From assembly GCA_949152475.1 (NCBI GenBank), contig OX424569.1, positions 20,063,170 through 20,127,169 of the forward strand: a stretch of DNA of 64,000 nucleotides. The letters are read 5' to 3'. Below, piece after piece: positions 1 through 11,465 of this stretch. The DNA is from Terebella lapidaria (taxonomy: Eukaryota; Annelida; Polychaeta; Terebellida; Terebellidae). The stretch's first letter is position 1; every line of letters starts with the position of its first letter. Both the position numbers and the translations under genes were made by a program. A model generated the notes under the pieces. It was not told the DNA's origin and did no database searches. It saw only the letters and a program-made list of their open reading frames with translations.

Positions 1-121
1 TTTTATAAATTAGCAAGTCGATGAAGAGGTGGCAATTTTACACTATACTAAATAAACGGGATCAAATACTGACAGACACAGTCACTGGATTTGGGCTAGA
101 ACATGCCGGTAATACTAATAC

Positions 122-1229
122 CAAGGATCGTCTATAATAGGATGTCCAACTCTGCTCAATGTGGACGTAAAAAACGTGATTACGTAAAATGACGAAATTT
201 CATTTGAGCGTGTCAAAACGGTGACAGGTGCTCGAAATTGAGATTTTCATACTGCTTATCAGTTCACTCATAGTGAGAACATACAGAATCGGGCCCTGGG
301 ATTGAGCTCAGTGATCTGGGAGGGCACGCGTGTGGGGTGGAGCCTCATTGTCATCCACAGTTTGTCTCTCTTCCCGCTCGCGAAAATATTTTTATGTGGT
401 CCAAGCACGTGCATGTCTGTATGCGTGTTTTTGAGCACATCCACGTCAATAAATAAAAAAGTTACCATTCCATCTTTTCAAAAATTTAGGATTGAGAAGC
501 ATTATCCATTGCCTCGGAAATATCCCGTTTCCAAGGAAATCCGATGAAAACTGTCGGTATGAGAACCATTCTAATACCATTGCAATACTCAACTTTCACT
601 AAATTTGGAGGTAAATGTTCTGTCTCATAACTCTGAAATGAATCTATCTTTCACCTGAAAAATACCACCAGAGGTACATCAGAACTTGCTCTCTATCATG
701 TGGGTTTTTTTTTAAATGAGGCGCCAATTTTATTGTCATCATGAGTGGGTCGGTTCTACAGGCGTTTTCGGTGGCAATAAAATAGCATTTCAGGAATCTG
801 AACGGTTGCCATGGCAACAAAAATCAACCGATTTCCATGGAAACTAAATATTTTCAAGCTGAGAGGTTATTCATCCCATTGCTCAAATTTAAAGACGATT
901 GGATTAAACCCGTTCGAGTTACAGCCTTCGATTCACACACAAACATATAAACGGACACTCACAAATCCCGACCCCAATACCACACCATCGGTAACGCGAA
1001 TGCTGAATATTGTTGAAGAAATTTAGGCCGTACCCCCACTCAATGCAATCACCTATCATTTATTTCAATATATGATTCACAACTCTGCTCATGTCCATTA
1101 CAAATCGATGTGCCCATTCTGATTTTTAGTGCCCGGCACCGTTTCAACACGCTCAAATCAGAATTATGTAATATTACGTAATCACGCCTTTTTAGGCAGA
1201 GTTGGATATCCTATTATAGAGGATCCTTG
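122..1229. mobile_element. 1.1 kb TIR element with 7-bp target duplication
   Basis: The stretch starting CAAGGATC at 122 recurs inverted, ending GATCCTTG at 1229. The arms stay alignable for about 120 bp (roughly 122-240 against 1112-1229) with scattered mismatches and small gaps. The direct repeat CTAATAC sits immediately outside both ends (115-121 and 1230-1236), which reads as a 7-bp target-site duplication. No transposase can be read inside; the interior is AT-rich with only short random frames. A cut-and-paste derived non-autonomous element is the best call. I cannot assign a superfamily. Confidence 0.75.
805..818. promoter_or_regulatory. Perfect X-box-like palindrome (RFX site)
   Basis: GTTGCCATGGCAAC is a perfect 14-bp palindrome and equals the published consensus X-box bound by RFX factors. 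It lies inside the TIR element 122-1229, so it may be carried by the transposon. Binding is inferred from sequence only. Confidence 0.4.
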
Positions 1230-1650
1230 CTAATACATCTATAAACACTGATGAACGAAAGGCTGTGTTATATGTACCACTGTGTCTAAGGCTAGAAAAA
1301 TCAGAGTATACCGTATATTGTAGAGTGATACTAAAAGTCGTGAACATCTCATAGACATTCGTGAGCATATGATATCGTGAGCACGGTGAATGGACCAGGC
1401 ACGAGTTATTCATTTTTGTGTGTCTATATAATACTGTAAAAGGAATATTTCCATGTGAATATGGTGTGTATAGCAGTTGTTTTTCTTGCACACAGATTGT
1501 ATTACTGACTCAATATTCCTCGTGAACAGCTTCACGAACAATATGGCGGGAATGTCACCTGACATCATAAGACACTCGTGAACATGAAACAATGATATTC
1601 GTAATTCGAAATATCCACCCACTCACTCCATTTTGGTATTAAATTGCCGG
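1230..1650. other. Non-coding spacer
   Basis: AT-rich sequence between the TIR element and the DIRS fragment. Several GTGAACA/CGTGAGC-like words recur (about 1340-1400 and 1525-1585), including a small inverted repeat around 1520-1537. I see no gene. Confidence 0.4.
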
Positions 1651-3364
1651 TTAGCCTTTCGACCTGGCTACTTTGTGCAGCACTTCCGTTAGGAACCAGG
1701 TTGGTGGGTACGCATACCCATACATCCCGTCCCATGACTGGGACATCGCGTCCACAGCCAGTGTCTCACTCTCTGGCAGTGGTGTGAAATACACCGGGAG
1801 CTTGTGATTCCGGGAGGTTGCAAACAGGACTATGTTCGTTGTCCCGAACGCCTGACAAATGCGACGAAACACCCCCCGGGTGTAAGCTCCACTCCATGCC
1901 TATGATCTTGTCCGGCCTCAACAGGGCGTCTGTTGGACGTTCCTGCGACCCAATAGGTGCCGTGCCCTGATGAACAGAAGGCACTTGAAGGCAAACCTGA
2001 TCAGACACTTGGCTTCCAAACAGAGCTGCCTCGAACGAGTTCCACCCTGTTCGTTTATGTGCGCCACTACTGTGCTGTTTTCTGTGAAGACCAGCCACTT
2101 CGTCCCTGGGGGACTCTGAGGACCCCATATTTCGAACGCACGTCTCACCGCCCGCAGCTCTACGACGTTGATGTGCAACGACTTCTCGCTCGTGTTCCAT
2201 AGCTCCAGCTCCTGCTCGCCCATATAAGCTCCCCAAGCCAATTCTGACGCATCCGTGAAGAAGATCCGATCGGGCAGATATTCTGCCAGTGACATTTCGA
2301 TGGTCCCGCCACCAATGCATTGCTTTCTGGACGGAAAGCGCCGACTCCATCTTGAACCTGGGTATGATCAGGAATTTGTTGAGTTTTGACAGGTCGAAAA
2401 CCGGACGCCACCCGCCTGTCTTTTTCGGCACTAAGAAGATGAGGGAATAGAATTCTCTCTCGTCCTTGACACCTCGATTGCACGTTTCTTTACCAACTGC
2501 TGCCCCTCGTGCTGCAGGAGCTGAAACTTTTCCCGATCGCTGGGCACAGAGAAGAACCACGCATTTGGTCTGATTGGTGGTTTCCCGGACTCCCATCTGA
2601 AGGGGAGACCGTACTTCACCCATGCCACGACTGAATTGTCAGACGAAGTCAGATCGCTCCAGTTTCGATTGAACTGAGCCAGGCGGCCCCCAACTGGACC
2701 AGGTTGTGGAAGACTGAATTCTGATAAAACCGAGCCCTCCACAGAGCCTACGCAAGGAGTCACTTCTTGGCAGAAGCTTTCCACTTGCCCTTGAAGCATC
2801 CACCGCCTTTGCCTCCACGCTTGCCATCTCCCTGAGGAGGGAGAGGCTGCCCCCTCCCCCCCCCCCCCCCCCCGAAAGGGTGACTGCGAGAAAGCGGGTG
2901 CATGTGATGCCTGAGGTTGGGCAGGTTTCTGATCCTTGGTCTTCTTGCCTGCTCCCGACCCCGCCGACTTCCCAAGCAAAGCCTTAGCCATAGTCTCATA
3001 TCTCAGTTGTTCCCACATGATGGAAATATCCAATCGAAAGAGGTTGGTGAAGGTATAACCCGAGAAGAGAAGCCTCAGCAGCTCAGCGACGTCCATAGCG
3101 GACATGTCAAGCAAGCGAAGATCAGCATCACGCATGGTGAGATACAATTGTGCACCCAGGTGCGCACTGCTCAGCAGCATACACAACTCCCCTCCTCCAG
3201 ATCCACCTCGTCAACAAACTCCTGGACCAAGGTGGTCAGGTGATCCGTCAACGAAAAGTGCTCCATCAACTGATGAGACAGCATCTGCCAGTGAGAAAGG
3301 CGAGCCTTCTTTACATAGGCTAACCAGACCGTGCCCTGCTTCTGGGAAGGCAAGTGAAGGTTAG
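1651..3364 (-). pseudogene. Decayed DIRS-type retrotransposon (gag-like, RT, RNase H region)
   Basis: Read on the minus strand, the right part (about 3186-2760) gives a gag-like segment with a Gly/Lys/Gln-rich stretch. An RT N-terminus follows: GPVGGRLAQF near 2690, then FLVPKKTGGWRPVFDLSKLN near 2420, both typical of DIRS elements. Immediately after FKMESA (about 2335) the frame jumps to HWWRDHRNVTG. The RT palm with its catalytic aspartates is therefore deleted. An RNase H-like domain follows (FFTDASELAWGAY, then ELRAVRRAF), where the usual TDN motif reads TEN. The left end (1872-1651) carries a conserved DIRS segment with LFATSRNHKLPVYF and YAYPPTW. At least three frames are used, so the copy is dead. 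The tyrosine recombinase expected further 3' (below 1650) is absent. Recognition rests on these motifs, not on a database search. Confidence 0.8.
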
Positions 3365-4373
3365 GGTCTTCGACCGGGACGGAAGTCTAGTGGTCACCCG
3401 TGACTCAATCGTCCAGTAGGTGTCGATCAACTCAGGTCGAACATGACTAGTTGGGAATGTTGACTTCGAACGAACCACATACTTCTTAGACGAACCCCCT
3501 TGTTGATCCTGTCGAAAGACTTGACCAACATAGGAGCCACAGGGAGCCGGATTGGACGGTGAACAGGCGCTGATGCGAACCTACCGGTACCCGGTAAGTG
3601 CCCTGGAGCATCGATCGGCAAGTCCGTACGCCTTGCCACCACCTTGCCTGATCAGCAGTCTCATCCTCCGAGGAGGATGAATCCTGATCAGCTTCCGCCC
3701 GACCCCCCCCCCCCCCCCCCGATCTACAAGATCTGAAAAAGATCCCTAATAGGACTACAAATACTATGGTATAGGATATAACAAATATACAGTAGGATAA
3801 TTACGTAGATAAATTGATAGATGTAACAACAGCTACACTATCTACAAGTTCGATGGGTGGACGATAATAGGGTGCACTAGCTATACAATGCGCTGACGAT
3901 CTAGCAAGTAACAAACTATCGACCAATACTTACCCAAATAGACACAAATCAATGTCTATGAACGTGGCAGGTGAAATTCCATAATAATATATCGCGAATA
4001 ACTAGTTTGCAGACTAAATTCTACGACTTCACCAGGACCAAATATCCAAAGCTGCCAGCAAAAATGGCGGTGGACAGAAAAGTGAAGCTTCTGTGCAACT
4101 GCATGTGCATATGCGCGGCGGTTTTTGGCGGCAAAAGGAGCGCTCGAGTCATGCAGCCAGACGATCGTTCCTTGCTTTCAGTTCTATACGCAAATTTCTA
4201 TCAAGAACGATCCAAAGGATCGAGAAGGAGCATGTAGAAGTTTAGATTGGGGATGTATAAAATAAACTACAAGCTTGCGTGTCAAAATCAAAAAATAATT
4301 ACAATACAGTTCAGTTAACAACAACAATTCTTCTAAATATAGATATTTCCTTTCTAGTAGACCTATGCATGTT
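3365..4373. other. Unassigned sequence flanking the DIRS fragment
   Basis: Positions 3427-3642 have an open minus-strand frame (71 residues, Pro/Arg-rich) that could be the N-terminal remainder of the DIRS gag, but I see no diagnostic motif. A pure C-run sits at 3703-3720. Positions 3721-3960 are AT-rich and full of short CTACAA/GATAAATT-type words. No gene is recognised through to the retrotransposon tail at 4374. Confidence 0.35.
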
Positions 4374-5888
4374 TTTGATTTGATTTGATTTATTTCAGTC
4401 ATTCATACATGAAAATATATACAATAAATACATACAGAACATGATGAACATCTAAGGATTGCACACGAAAGTGCCAGGCACTTATTTCCAGTGCGGTCCT
4501 TGTTGAGATGACAAAATGGAGAATTGGTGAACAGGGGTTAAAAATATTTAGACAGACAAACCACAGATATTGAAAAGTTAATAGTACAAAAATTTGTTAG
4601 ATTCCGATTCCGGAGCCCTTGCTTGAAGGAAGGATTTTACCATACATTTAAATTGTGACTTTGAGTTCACACTGTGAATAGAGGGTGGTATTAGATTCCA
4701 AACCATGACTACTTGATATGAGAAATTACACTTTGAACTATTTAAATCATAAAATTTTGCCTATATTGGTGGTAATAGATTGATACTTACATACTTACTA
4801 CTTGTGGGACTGCATAGTTAACATTTGCATTTCTAGTATTGTGACTTGATTGACTGGATACACGGGTAAAAAGGTTTTGTAGATACTTGGATGCTGTTCC
4901 TGAATGGATGTTATACATATGATTAATCATGATTTGGTGAACCCTGTCTGATTTGGCAATACCAACTCTATTGAGTCCCTCTTGGCCTATGTGAGATCTG
5001 GGATCCAGGCAAAGGATAAACCTAACCATTTTGTTTTGTGACACCTGTAGTTGTTGTGTACATCGTTTTGTTAGGCTTGAATACCACGCAGACACCCCAG
5101 TTGAAATAACATTGTAGAAGTGCCATTGATAATAGTTTGTGTGCCTTAAAATTGAGAACGTTTTTGTGCCTGTCCCAGATATTTTATACTTGTGTTTGCG
5201 GTTATTGTATGATTTTGACATTTGATAACAAAGTTATCATTGCCTCTGTTTTGCCCATATGCATTGAGAGATTATTATTGGTAAGCCAGTGATAACAATT
5301 AGAGATTGCGTCACTGAGTTTCTCAGAGACTACGTTATGGTTTTTATCATTTACCAGTAATATAGTGTCATCAGCGTACAAGATCATGGAGCAGGATACA
5401 CAGGTTGGCATGTCATTGCTATACACAAGGCAGCACCATGGCCCCAGGACACTGCCTTGAGGCACACCACATTTGATAGTTTGTTGTGAAGACATACAGC
5501 CATTAGCTGTGACAATTTGTTTCCGAGAGTGTAAATATGAATGAAACCAGTCGGGTTCAATACCTGCGAGTTCGATTTTTTCCAGTAACATATTATGATT
5601 GACACTGTCGAAGGCCTTTTGAACATCAAGTGCTACGAGGCCGACAAAATTACCTTTACTTATTTCTGTTCTTATGAGATACTGGAGATAAAGAAGACAC
5701 GTGTCGGTGGAGTAGTGGCCTCTAAATCCATACTGGAGAGGATATAGAATATTGTGTTTTCTACAGTGAGATTCAACTTGGGAGTGTACCAATTTCTCAA
5801 GAATTTTTGACAGAGTTGTCAAGACACTTACTGGTCGGTAGTTTTCTACATACATATTTGTTGTTTTTACATACAATGTTGTACTCAC
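4374..5888 (-). pseudogene. 5'-truncated non-LTR (LINE) retrotransposon
   Basis: On the minus strand the frame from 5888 down to 5202 encodes an apurinic-endonuclease-class LINE reverse transcriptase, starting abruptly at NYRPVSVL. Motifs in order are QYGFRGHYSTD, ALDVQKAFDSVNH (motif A), CGVPQGSVLGP (motif B), ILYADDTILL (motif C, catalytic DD present) and KTEAM (motif D). A frameshift near 5205-5225 moves into a second frame (5221-4787) encoding the C-terminal region with SAWYSSL and QVSQNKMVRFIL. Compared with intact CR1/L2-like proteins, a stretch between RT and this tail is shortened. The 3' end is a short ATCAA-type simple repeat at about 4374-4395, as in CR1/L2-type tails. Endonuclease and ORF1 are missing, so the copy is 5'-truncated and inactive. 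The clade (CR1/L2 group) is inference. Confidence 0.85.
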
Positions 5889-6360
5889 TGAGTAGGTCTA
5901 ACTAGATTCTAGATGTCCTGAGTAAATGATTCTCTAGTAGAAATTCAAGTGTCGACCTTCTCGTGAAATAGATTCACATTTCTCAGATGTCATGACGACA
6001 TATCTCTACTAAATACGGTCACTTCATTGGTGTTTTTGTCGTGTGTTTATTTGTCATCTTGGTTCCTGTGATTTTGTGAAAATACTGTAGCAAGTGGTTA
6101 CTTGAGTCAGCTTTGGAAAACCTTGCACGACTTTATCATTACTCTTGTTCTGTTTCCCCTGCATTTCCCCTGAAAACCGCAATGATTTTCTCAGTAGATC
6201 CATTACACATAAAGTTAATCTGTCAGTGAAAAAGGTTTTTTGGCCCGTATTTTTGTTGAGGCTCATCGTATCAACTTGAAATTTTGTGTGCCTCAATTGG
6301 GTATCGTGCCGAAATTTTTGGTCGTATAAAAGGCTGGGCGATTGGCCTACTTTGTGGCAG
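5889..6360. other. Non-coding spacer
   Basis: AT-rich sequence upstream of the LINE truncation point. It has only short random frames and no recognised motif. Confidence 0.35.
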
Positions 6361-6475
6361 GGGGGCAGGATGGTGCAGTGGCAGAGTAATCTACAGGTCG
6401 TTGGTTGAGTCCGCTCAGCGCCACTTGTGCCTGAAAACCTCCCACGCCAGTGAAGCCCGACTGGCAGTAAAACAA
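6361..6475 (+). mobile_element. Possible tRNA-derived SINE head
   Basis: A tRNA-like segment contains a box A-like TGGTGCAGTGG (6371-6381) and a box B-like GGTTGAGTCC (6403-6412). A conserved-looking body with CCGACTGGCAGTAAAACAA follows. The A-to-B spacing is a little short for a functional tRNA and no cloverleaf is complete, so a SINE is more likely than a tRNA gene. With one copy in the window I cannot define its ends. Confidence 0.4.
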
Positions 6476-7600
6476 AGGCATGTACATGTACATGCTATAT
6501 TACATGTATACACCTATCGATATGTAATGAGCATTAGTAATATAACATACTTTTGATAGTTAGTGGGCACTGTTCTACAACACATAAGTACAAACTTTGA
6601 TAAGACACATGGCCCGTTTGTTTGATGTGTACAAATGTGTATGATACCCATACTGCAGCTACGAATTTGGGAGATATCTACGCATGTGAATTACTGGAAA
6701 AGACATCGGTTTCTGCTGGAAGCCATACAAATACGTCTCACCTATAGACACTCTGTGCATTGCGGCTAAGGAGGAAAATTGGTAGGACTGAATGTTCCAT
6801 GGGGGATTTCGTGTACGGATATTATTCAATTATACTTCGCAGTGTGTATGTTGACATCTTGCTGTGGGGAACATGTCGAATGACCATTGATGCATACCGC
6901 CGAAATGGTTTTATACCACTTAGCCATTACAGCCGACTGCCGTTGGCCTAGTCCTGGGTGGCCTGTCTCACACCAGTGCATATACCAGCCCACATGCGGA
7001 TCAAAACAAACAACGCTTGGTTCTGTGGTTTTACTTTCCGTTTATCCATGACCATGATGACCGAAGACCATAGTGACCATGATGCCCAAATGTGGGCACA
7101 GTATTGTATATTTGTTTTTTCCCGGTACAATTGGTAATATTTTCGTTTTGTTCAGATTGATTTTTAAATGAGAGAAAGTTTTGAATATATTGCATGGAAT
7201 GTCTACAGCGCAGTTGAAACATTTTGTATTTTATTTCAATGTTAGCACGGAGTCATTTGCATATTGGCTAATTATAATATTTCTTTATTTTCGAGCTGAA
7301 TACAGTTGCTGACGTTCCAACACTAAATATATATAACACATATAAATATATAGGGTGACAGTGGACATCCATGTCTTGCTTCTCTTTCTAGTTTGAAAAT
7401 TGTTTGACTTTTCTCCGTTAGTATTGATTATACAAAAAATTTCAGTGTAGAATAATTATATCCATTGTATTAGCCTATCATTTGGCCGAAATTTGATGAG
7501 AGTTTCTTCAATGAAGTCCCACCTTAAACAATCAAAAGCTTTTTCAAAAGCTACTCCCAATAACATGGCAGGGATATTTTCTGTATCGACATAGTGTAAA
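6476..7600. other. Non-coding AT-rich spacer
   Basis: There is a palindromic TGTACATGTACA word at about 6481-6492 and an ATATA-rich patch near 7325-7350. Short open frames on both strands (for example 6760-6951 and 7031-7222) have no family features. I see no gene. Confidence 0.35.
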
Positions 7601-8100
7601 GTTTTTACGTCGTCCGCTATCTGGGATCCTCGAGGATAGTCCTCTCACCACAGGTCATCGCGGACGTGCACCCGCTATCCCCGGATCCTCGCGAAAGTCC
7701 GCTCACCGAGGGTCACTGCGGGCGAAGTCATTACTCTATCATCAGAACTTTAACCAGGTAGCAGCCCGCCCAACGAGCCCAAACATGCGGACACCACTCA
7801 GATACGGGATCATCACCGTGGTGTTAACTTGTGAGGCTTGGCTCGCCGGGGTCCGCCTCCTGGATGGAACCCCGGACAGCCCGACAGTCTGCCAGAGCCT
7901 GTGTCGCACCATCCCGGGTGAAGGCCGGTGATCCAGAGGGCGTGCGGCCCCGAGTCATCAAGGTCTACCCCAGCCCGGGCCCCCTATTGAAGTCGTCCCC
8001 AGGGCCCGCGAGGGCCTTAGCCACGGATCGAGGACGTAGAGCTCATGGCTGAGCTCTCCGTCGTCTCTCTCGCCTTGCTTTGAGACCACTCACAGATCAA
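7600..8100. repeat. GC-rich block with a two-copy direct repeat
   Basis: Base composition changes sharply from AT-rich to GC-rich here. Two imperfect copies of a roughly 60-bp unit with GGATCCTCG, GTC(C/T)(T/G)CTCACC and GGTCA(T/C)(C/T)GCGG lie at about 7617-7730. The open frame 7831-8052 (+) is Pro/Arg-rich and looks compositional rather than coding. The block could be the upstream part of an LTR, a CpG-rich promoter or part of a non-coding repeat; nothing decides between these. Confidence 0.35.
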
Positions 8101-8113
8101 AACGGTACCAGAG

Positions 8114-8121
8114 TATATAAA
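8114..8121 (+). promoter_or_regulatory. TATA-box-like sequence
   Basis: TATATAAA follows the GC-rich block and precedes about 180 bp of mixed-composition sequence. This is the layout expected of a pol II promoter or an LTR U3/R boundary. No downstream open frame is recognised, so this is a weak call. Confidence 0.25.
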
Positions 8122-8567
8122 CCCCAATACACGAGACACGAAGGAGATCTAGATCAAACCATTGTTATAGTTTACTGGGCGAGAGAGGATTAGAGAGCGT
8201 TGCCGGAGCAACACGTGCTTCGAGCTGAAGCACCCAAAAATAGACCGTAAAACTGGTTAGTGTTTAGCAAAAACTCCTGCCGCGATCTATGGGCAAAATC
8301 GCCACACATAGTCTATGATATTCTGTTTTTATGTAGAAGGTAGGCCTAGTATTTCGCATATCCATTATGCGATGTTACTGTTGTCCAACACTATCAGGTT
8401 CATTGATGTATTATTCCATAATTTCTGCACTCACACGTAGGTTACCTATTCATATTATCGTCGGTGTTCATGTCTTGCTAATAGTTAGAAGTTGGACTTC
8501 CGGTACATTCTGAGTATTTTTCTGAGCAGTGTAAGTTTTTGTCATCTGTTTCTTTGTGCAGTTATTG

Positions 8568-8690
8568 AAAATCGGACAGGGGTGACAACTGAAGATCGGA
8601 CGGGGGTGACAACTGAAGATCGGACGGGAATGACAACTGAAGATCGGACAGGGGTGACCACTGAAGATCTGACCTGGATCTGACAGTCAC
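8568..8690. repeat. 24-bp minisatellite
   Basis: About four and a half tandem copies of a 24-bp unit built from GATCGGACGGGGGTGACA plus ACTGAA, with a few substitutions. Because 24 is a multiple of three, the + strand frame 8492-8683 stays open and shows a repeated DRTGVTTE peptide. I take that as a by-product. The related word TGTCGGAC recurs at 8831, 9689 and 10505. Confidence 0.8.
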
Positions 8691-8811
8691 AGGGGTGACA
8701 ACGGGTGACAATGTTGTGGTCAATCTTGGAAATTTTGACAATCATCTCGATAAGGTCCAGGGCAAACTTGAGCATTCTAAAATGGCCCTGGACCATTTCG
8801 GAACGGTGCTT

Positions 8812-10946
8812 TAGGGTCAAGGTGTCGAATGTCGGACGGGGTTAGGAATTATTTATCGTCGGGTGACCAAAGTTCGGGATAGCCCTAAGTTCGGGAGTGA
8901 GGCTGATGCTTGGCTTCGCACGCCGTTTTGACGCCATTACCATCATTATTTGTTTACATATTGTTGTTAACACCTGACTCAAGTTCCATAGAAGAAAACA
9001 GTCAAATGCAAAATTGAAAATATTGTCTGAACAGCACACAATACCTAATAATCACACCAGTAGCGTCTGCTAGGAAATTTCCGTCGCCATCTTGATTATG
9101 ATAATTAGTTGTGCATAAGCCACACCCATTATTTGGTATGGCACGCTATTATGTCTGATATTGCGAAAGTGATTAATATTGGATTTGATCACCAACTTGA
9201 TGAAGCTTAAATTGTTCACAATCTTTCGAATGAATTGTATGGTTTAATAGACATATTAGAATGATGGCTTGCCATATCCCGAACTTAGGCACACTTTCAC
9301 TCGCTAGGGGCACTGCATACATCGTCAGTAAACAAACTTGCTGCTATTCGAAATCTCGTGGAAGGTTTCCATAAAACGCATCACTGTCAACGTAGACAAT
9401 GTCAACGTTGACATTCATCAAATATTTCAGTCATATTCTTTAAATACAGATTCAAACAGCTTAGTATCCCGAACTTTGGTCACACAATGCTAATTGTGCG
9501 AGCTTGTTATCAATAAAGTCCAATTTTTTCATCTATTTTAAGCATAAAGGCATTCCCTGCTTTCCGAAAATGGAATCGAGAGCGAGGTTGCATATCACAT
9601 GAAGATAATTTGGAGGAAAAAGTCAGTGTATGCAGATAAGGGGTAAAGTCGGACGGGGAGGGTAATATCGGACATGGGGGTGTCGAATGTCGGACACCCA
9701 TAAATGTTCCAAAAATAAATATGCCCACATTTCCGGTGTCTTAGCATTTGCGGCGTTTATGGTGCGACAACTAGTGGTTCATGTTTAGACAGCAAGAAGA
9801 AATATGTGAATGGTAGAAATAAAGACATTTCCAGAAAAAAATACACTGGATGCAGGTTGAACTTTCAGAGTACATCAAAGGGCCTATAGGGATCTACCTA
9901 TAGAAGACAATTTTGTGTGGGAATACTTTATGTTCCGTGCATATATTGTGACACTCGAACAGACTTAAAATGCTGTATGTTGTATGTATCCGCTGCTATC
10001 ATATTTCAATCAGAATTCATGAGAGTATACTAAAATTTGTCTGACGACGTAGATGGCATCGTCATTCCACATTCATTCAACTCCATGACTGCAATCCAAC
10101 CAAGGACATTTTTTGCAGAAAATGTTGCAGTGTTTTCCATTAAATTAAAATCAGCATGCTCATAAATACAATGAAATATTACTGAATGTATATAAATCAT
10201 CTGTAATAAAGAAAATGCAATTTCTGTTCACACATCAAGGACGGTTCGAGGAAATACAATTGTCATTTGGTGTATTCTAGGAAGATCTACGTAGTGCATC
10301 ACTAAATTCTCAGCGTGAATTCACAGTTTTAATATAATTCTCGAATTTCTCATCTATTGTAAATTTACATATCACTGAGGAGACCCGTATTTCAGTTTCC
10401 ATATCACTAGAGAACTCGTATTTCACATTGGATAGCGAATGAGCTGGGAATCCGCTGGTAAATTTAAATGGTCGGACGTTATGATGTATGTTCTGTGTAG
10501 GTGGGGCAATGTCGGACACCTGATTAGAATGTGTTTGTTTGAGAAATATATGCTTTACCATCATGAAGACAGGATAATCTGACTTCTGCACCTGCTTTCC
10601 AAGTTGTTTCTGACAAACAATGCCCTGAATATAATTCCAAAACACAAATACATATAAATGTACAAACCAAAGTCAACTGAGTCGAATTCGGTGACTCCCA
10701 AGAATCCTCTCAAATAATCATGTGCAGAAAGTAACGCCCTGATGTTACAAGGGCCTTCCTGATTTAATAAATATCTTATTTACTTTTTGTTTTCGGTTTT
10801 GGATACTGTTCCTATTTCTTATGATAATAAACACGACACAACATATACATTCTTGACTATTGTGTTGCGTTTCATATGACAATATGATAGTTCAGGCCTG
10901 TGTCCGGAATTGCCCCACCCGTCTGACATTCGACGCTCTGACCCTA
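8812..10946. mobile_element. Old 2.1 kb inverted-repeat element
   Basis: TAGGGTCAAGG at 8812 continues into GTCGAATGTCGGACGGGG. It recurs inverted at 10905-10946, ending TCTGACCCTA, with about 80 percent match over roughly 40 bp. The ends could include a TA duplication (TA|GGGTCA ... TGACCC|TA), which would suit a Tc1/mariner-like origin, but the flanks are too decayed to be sure. No transposase can be read. A second inverted-repeat element (8863-9483) lies inside. Confidence 0.45.
8863..9483. mobile_element. 621-bp inverted-repeat element nested in 8812-10946
   Basis: GTGACCAAAGTTCGGGATA at 8863-8881 recurs as its exact inverse ending at 9483. A third, partial inverse copy (ATCCCGAACTTAGG) lies near 9275. 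No convincing target duplication abuts the ends and no coding sequence is present. A miniature inverted-repeat element is the simplest reading. Confidence 0.5.
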
Positions 10947-11465
10947 CTAAGATGATTTTGATTCGTCAAATTAGCAATATTTGCATGTACCGTGAGGCCT
11001 GTTTTCGTCTGTGATATTCGGGACAGTATCTGTGATCGATATATCGCTTTGGTTTTGTGTGTCATGCACCTCATTCAATTCCAAATCTAATAACGGATTT
11101 TGGATCTAGATCTATGCCATTAATAGACTATCCATAGTATACAACTTATGTCGCATAACATATTTTATTCTATGAAGGTTATCACGGCTTTCTGGATGCT
11201 TCAAAAGCAAAAACTATGTTTTACCCCTACCTGCAGGCATCCATATCAGCTTGAATTGTTTCCTTTCCAACAAAATCTCATGACTAAACGAGACTTCACT
11301 AGGTTCTCACTTTGATGTCACTGATCTCATTATCATAACATAATTACACCATATGCTCTTTTTCCTTCACCTGCAGAACCAAAGAACACAGTGTGCTTCA
11401 GGAAGTGATCCAGAAGATTTCTTTGTAAGGAATGTTCACCACAAGAGTCCTTTCATTGATCAAAA
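10947..11465. other. Non-coding spacer
   Basis: AT-rich sequence between the old inverted-repeat element and the first HtA element. No gene or repeat is recognised. Confidence 0.35.

Noticed and set aside
6361-6475. Functional tRNA gene
   Set aside because: Box A and box B-like words are present but spacing is short and no complete cloverleaf with acceptor stem forms; a SINE head is more likely.
7831-8052. Plus-strand 73-residue GC-rich coding frame
   Set aside because: The Pro/Arg/Gly composition reflects local GC content; no homology or conserved motif is visible.
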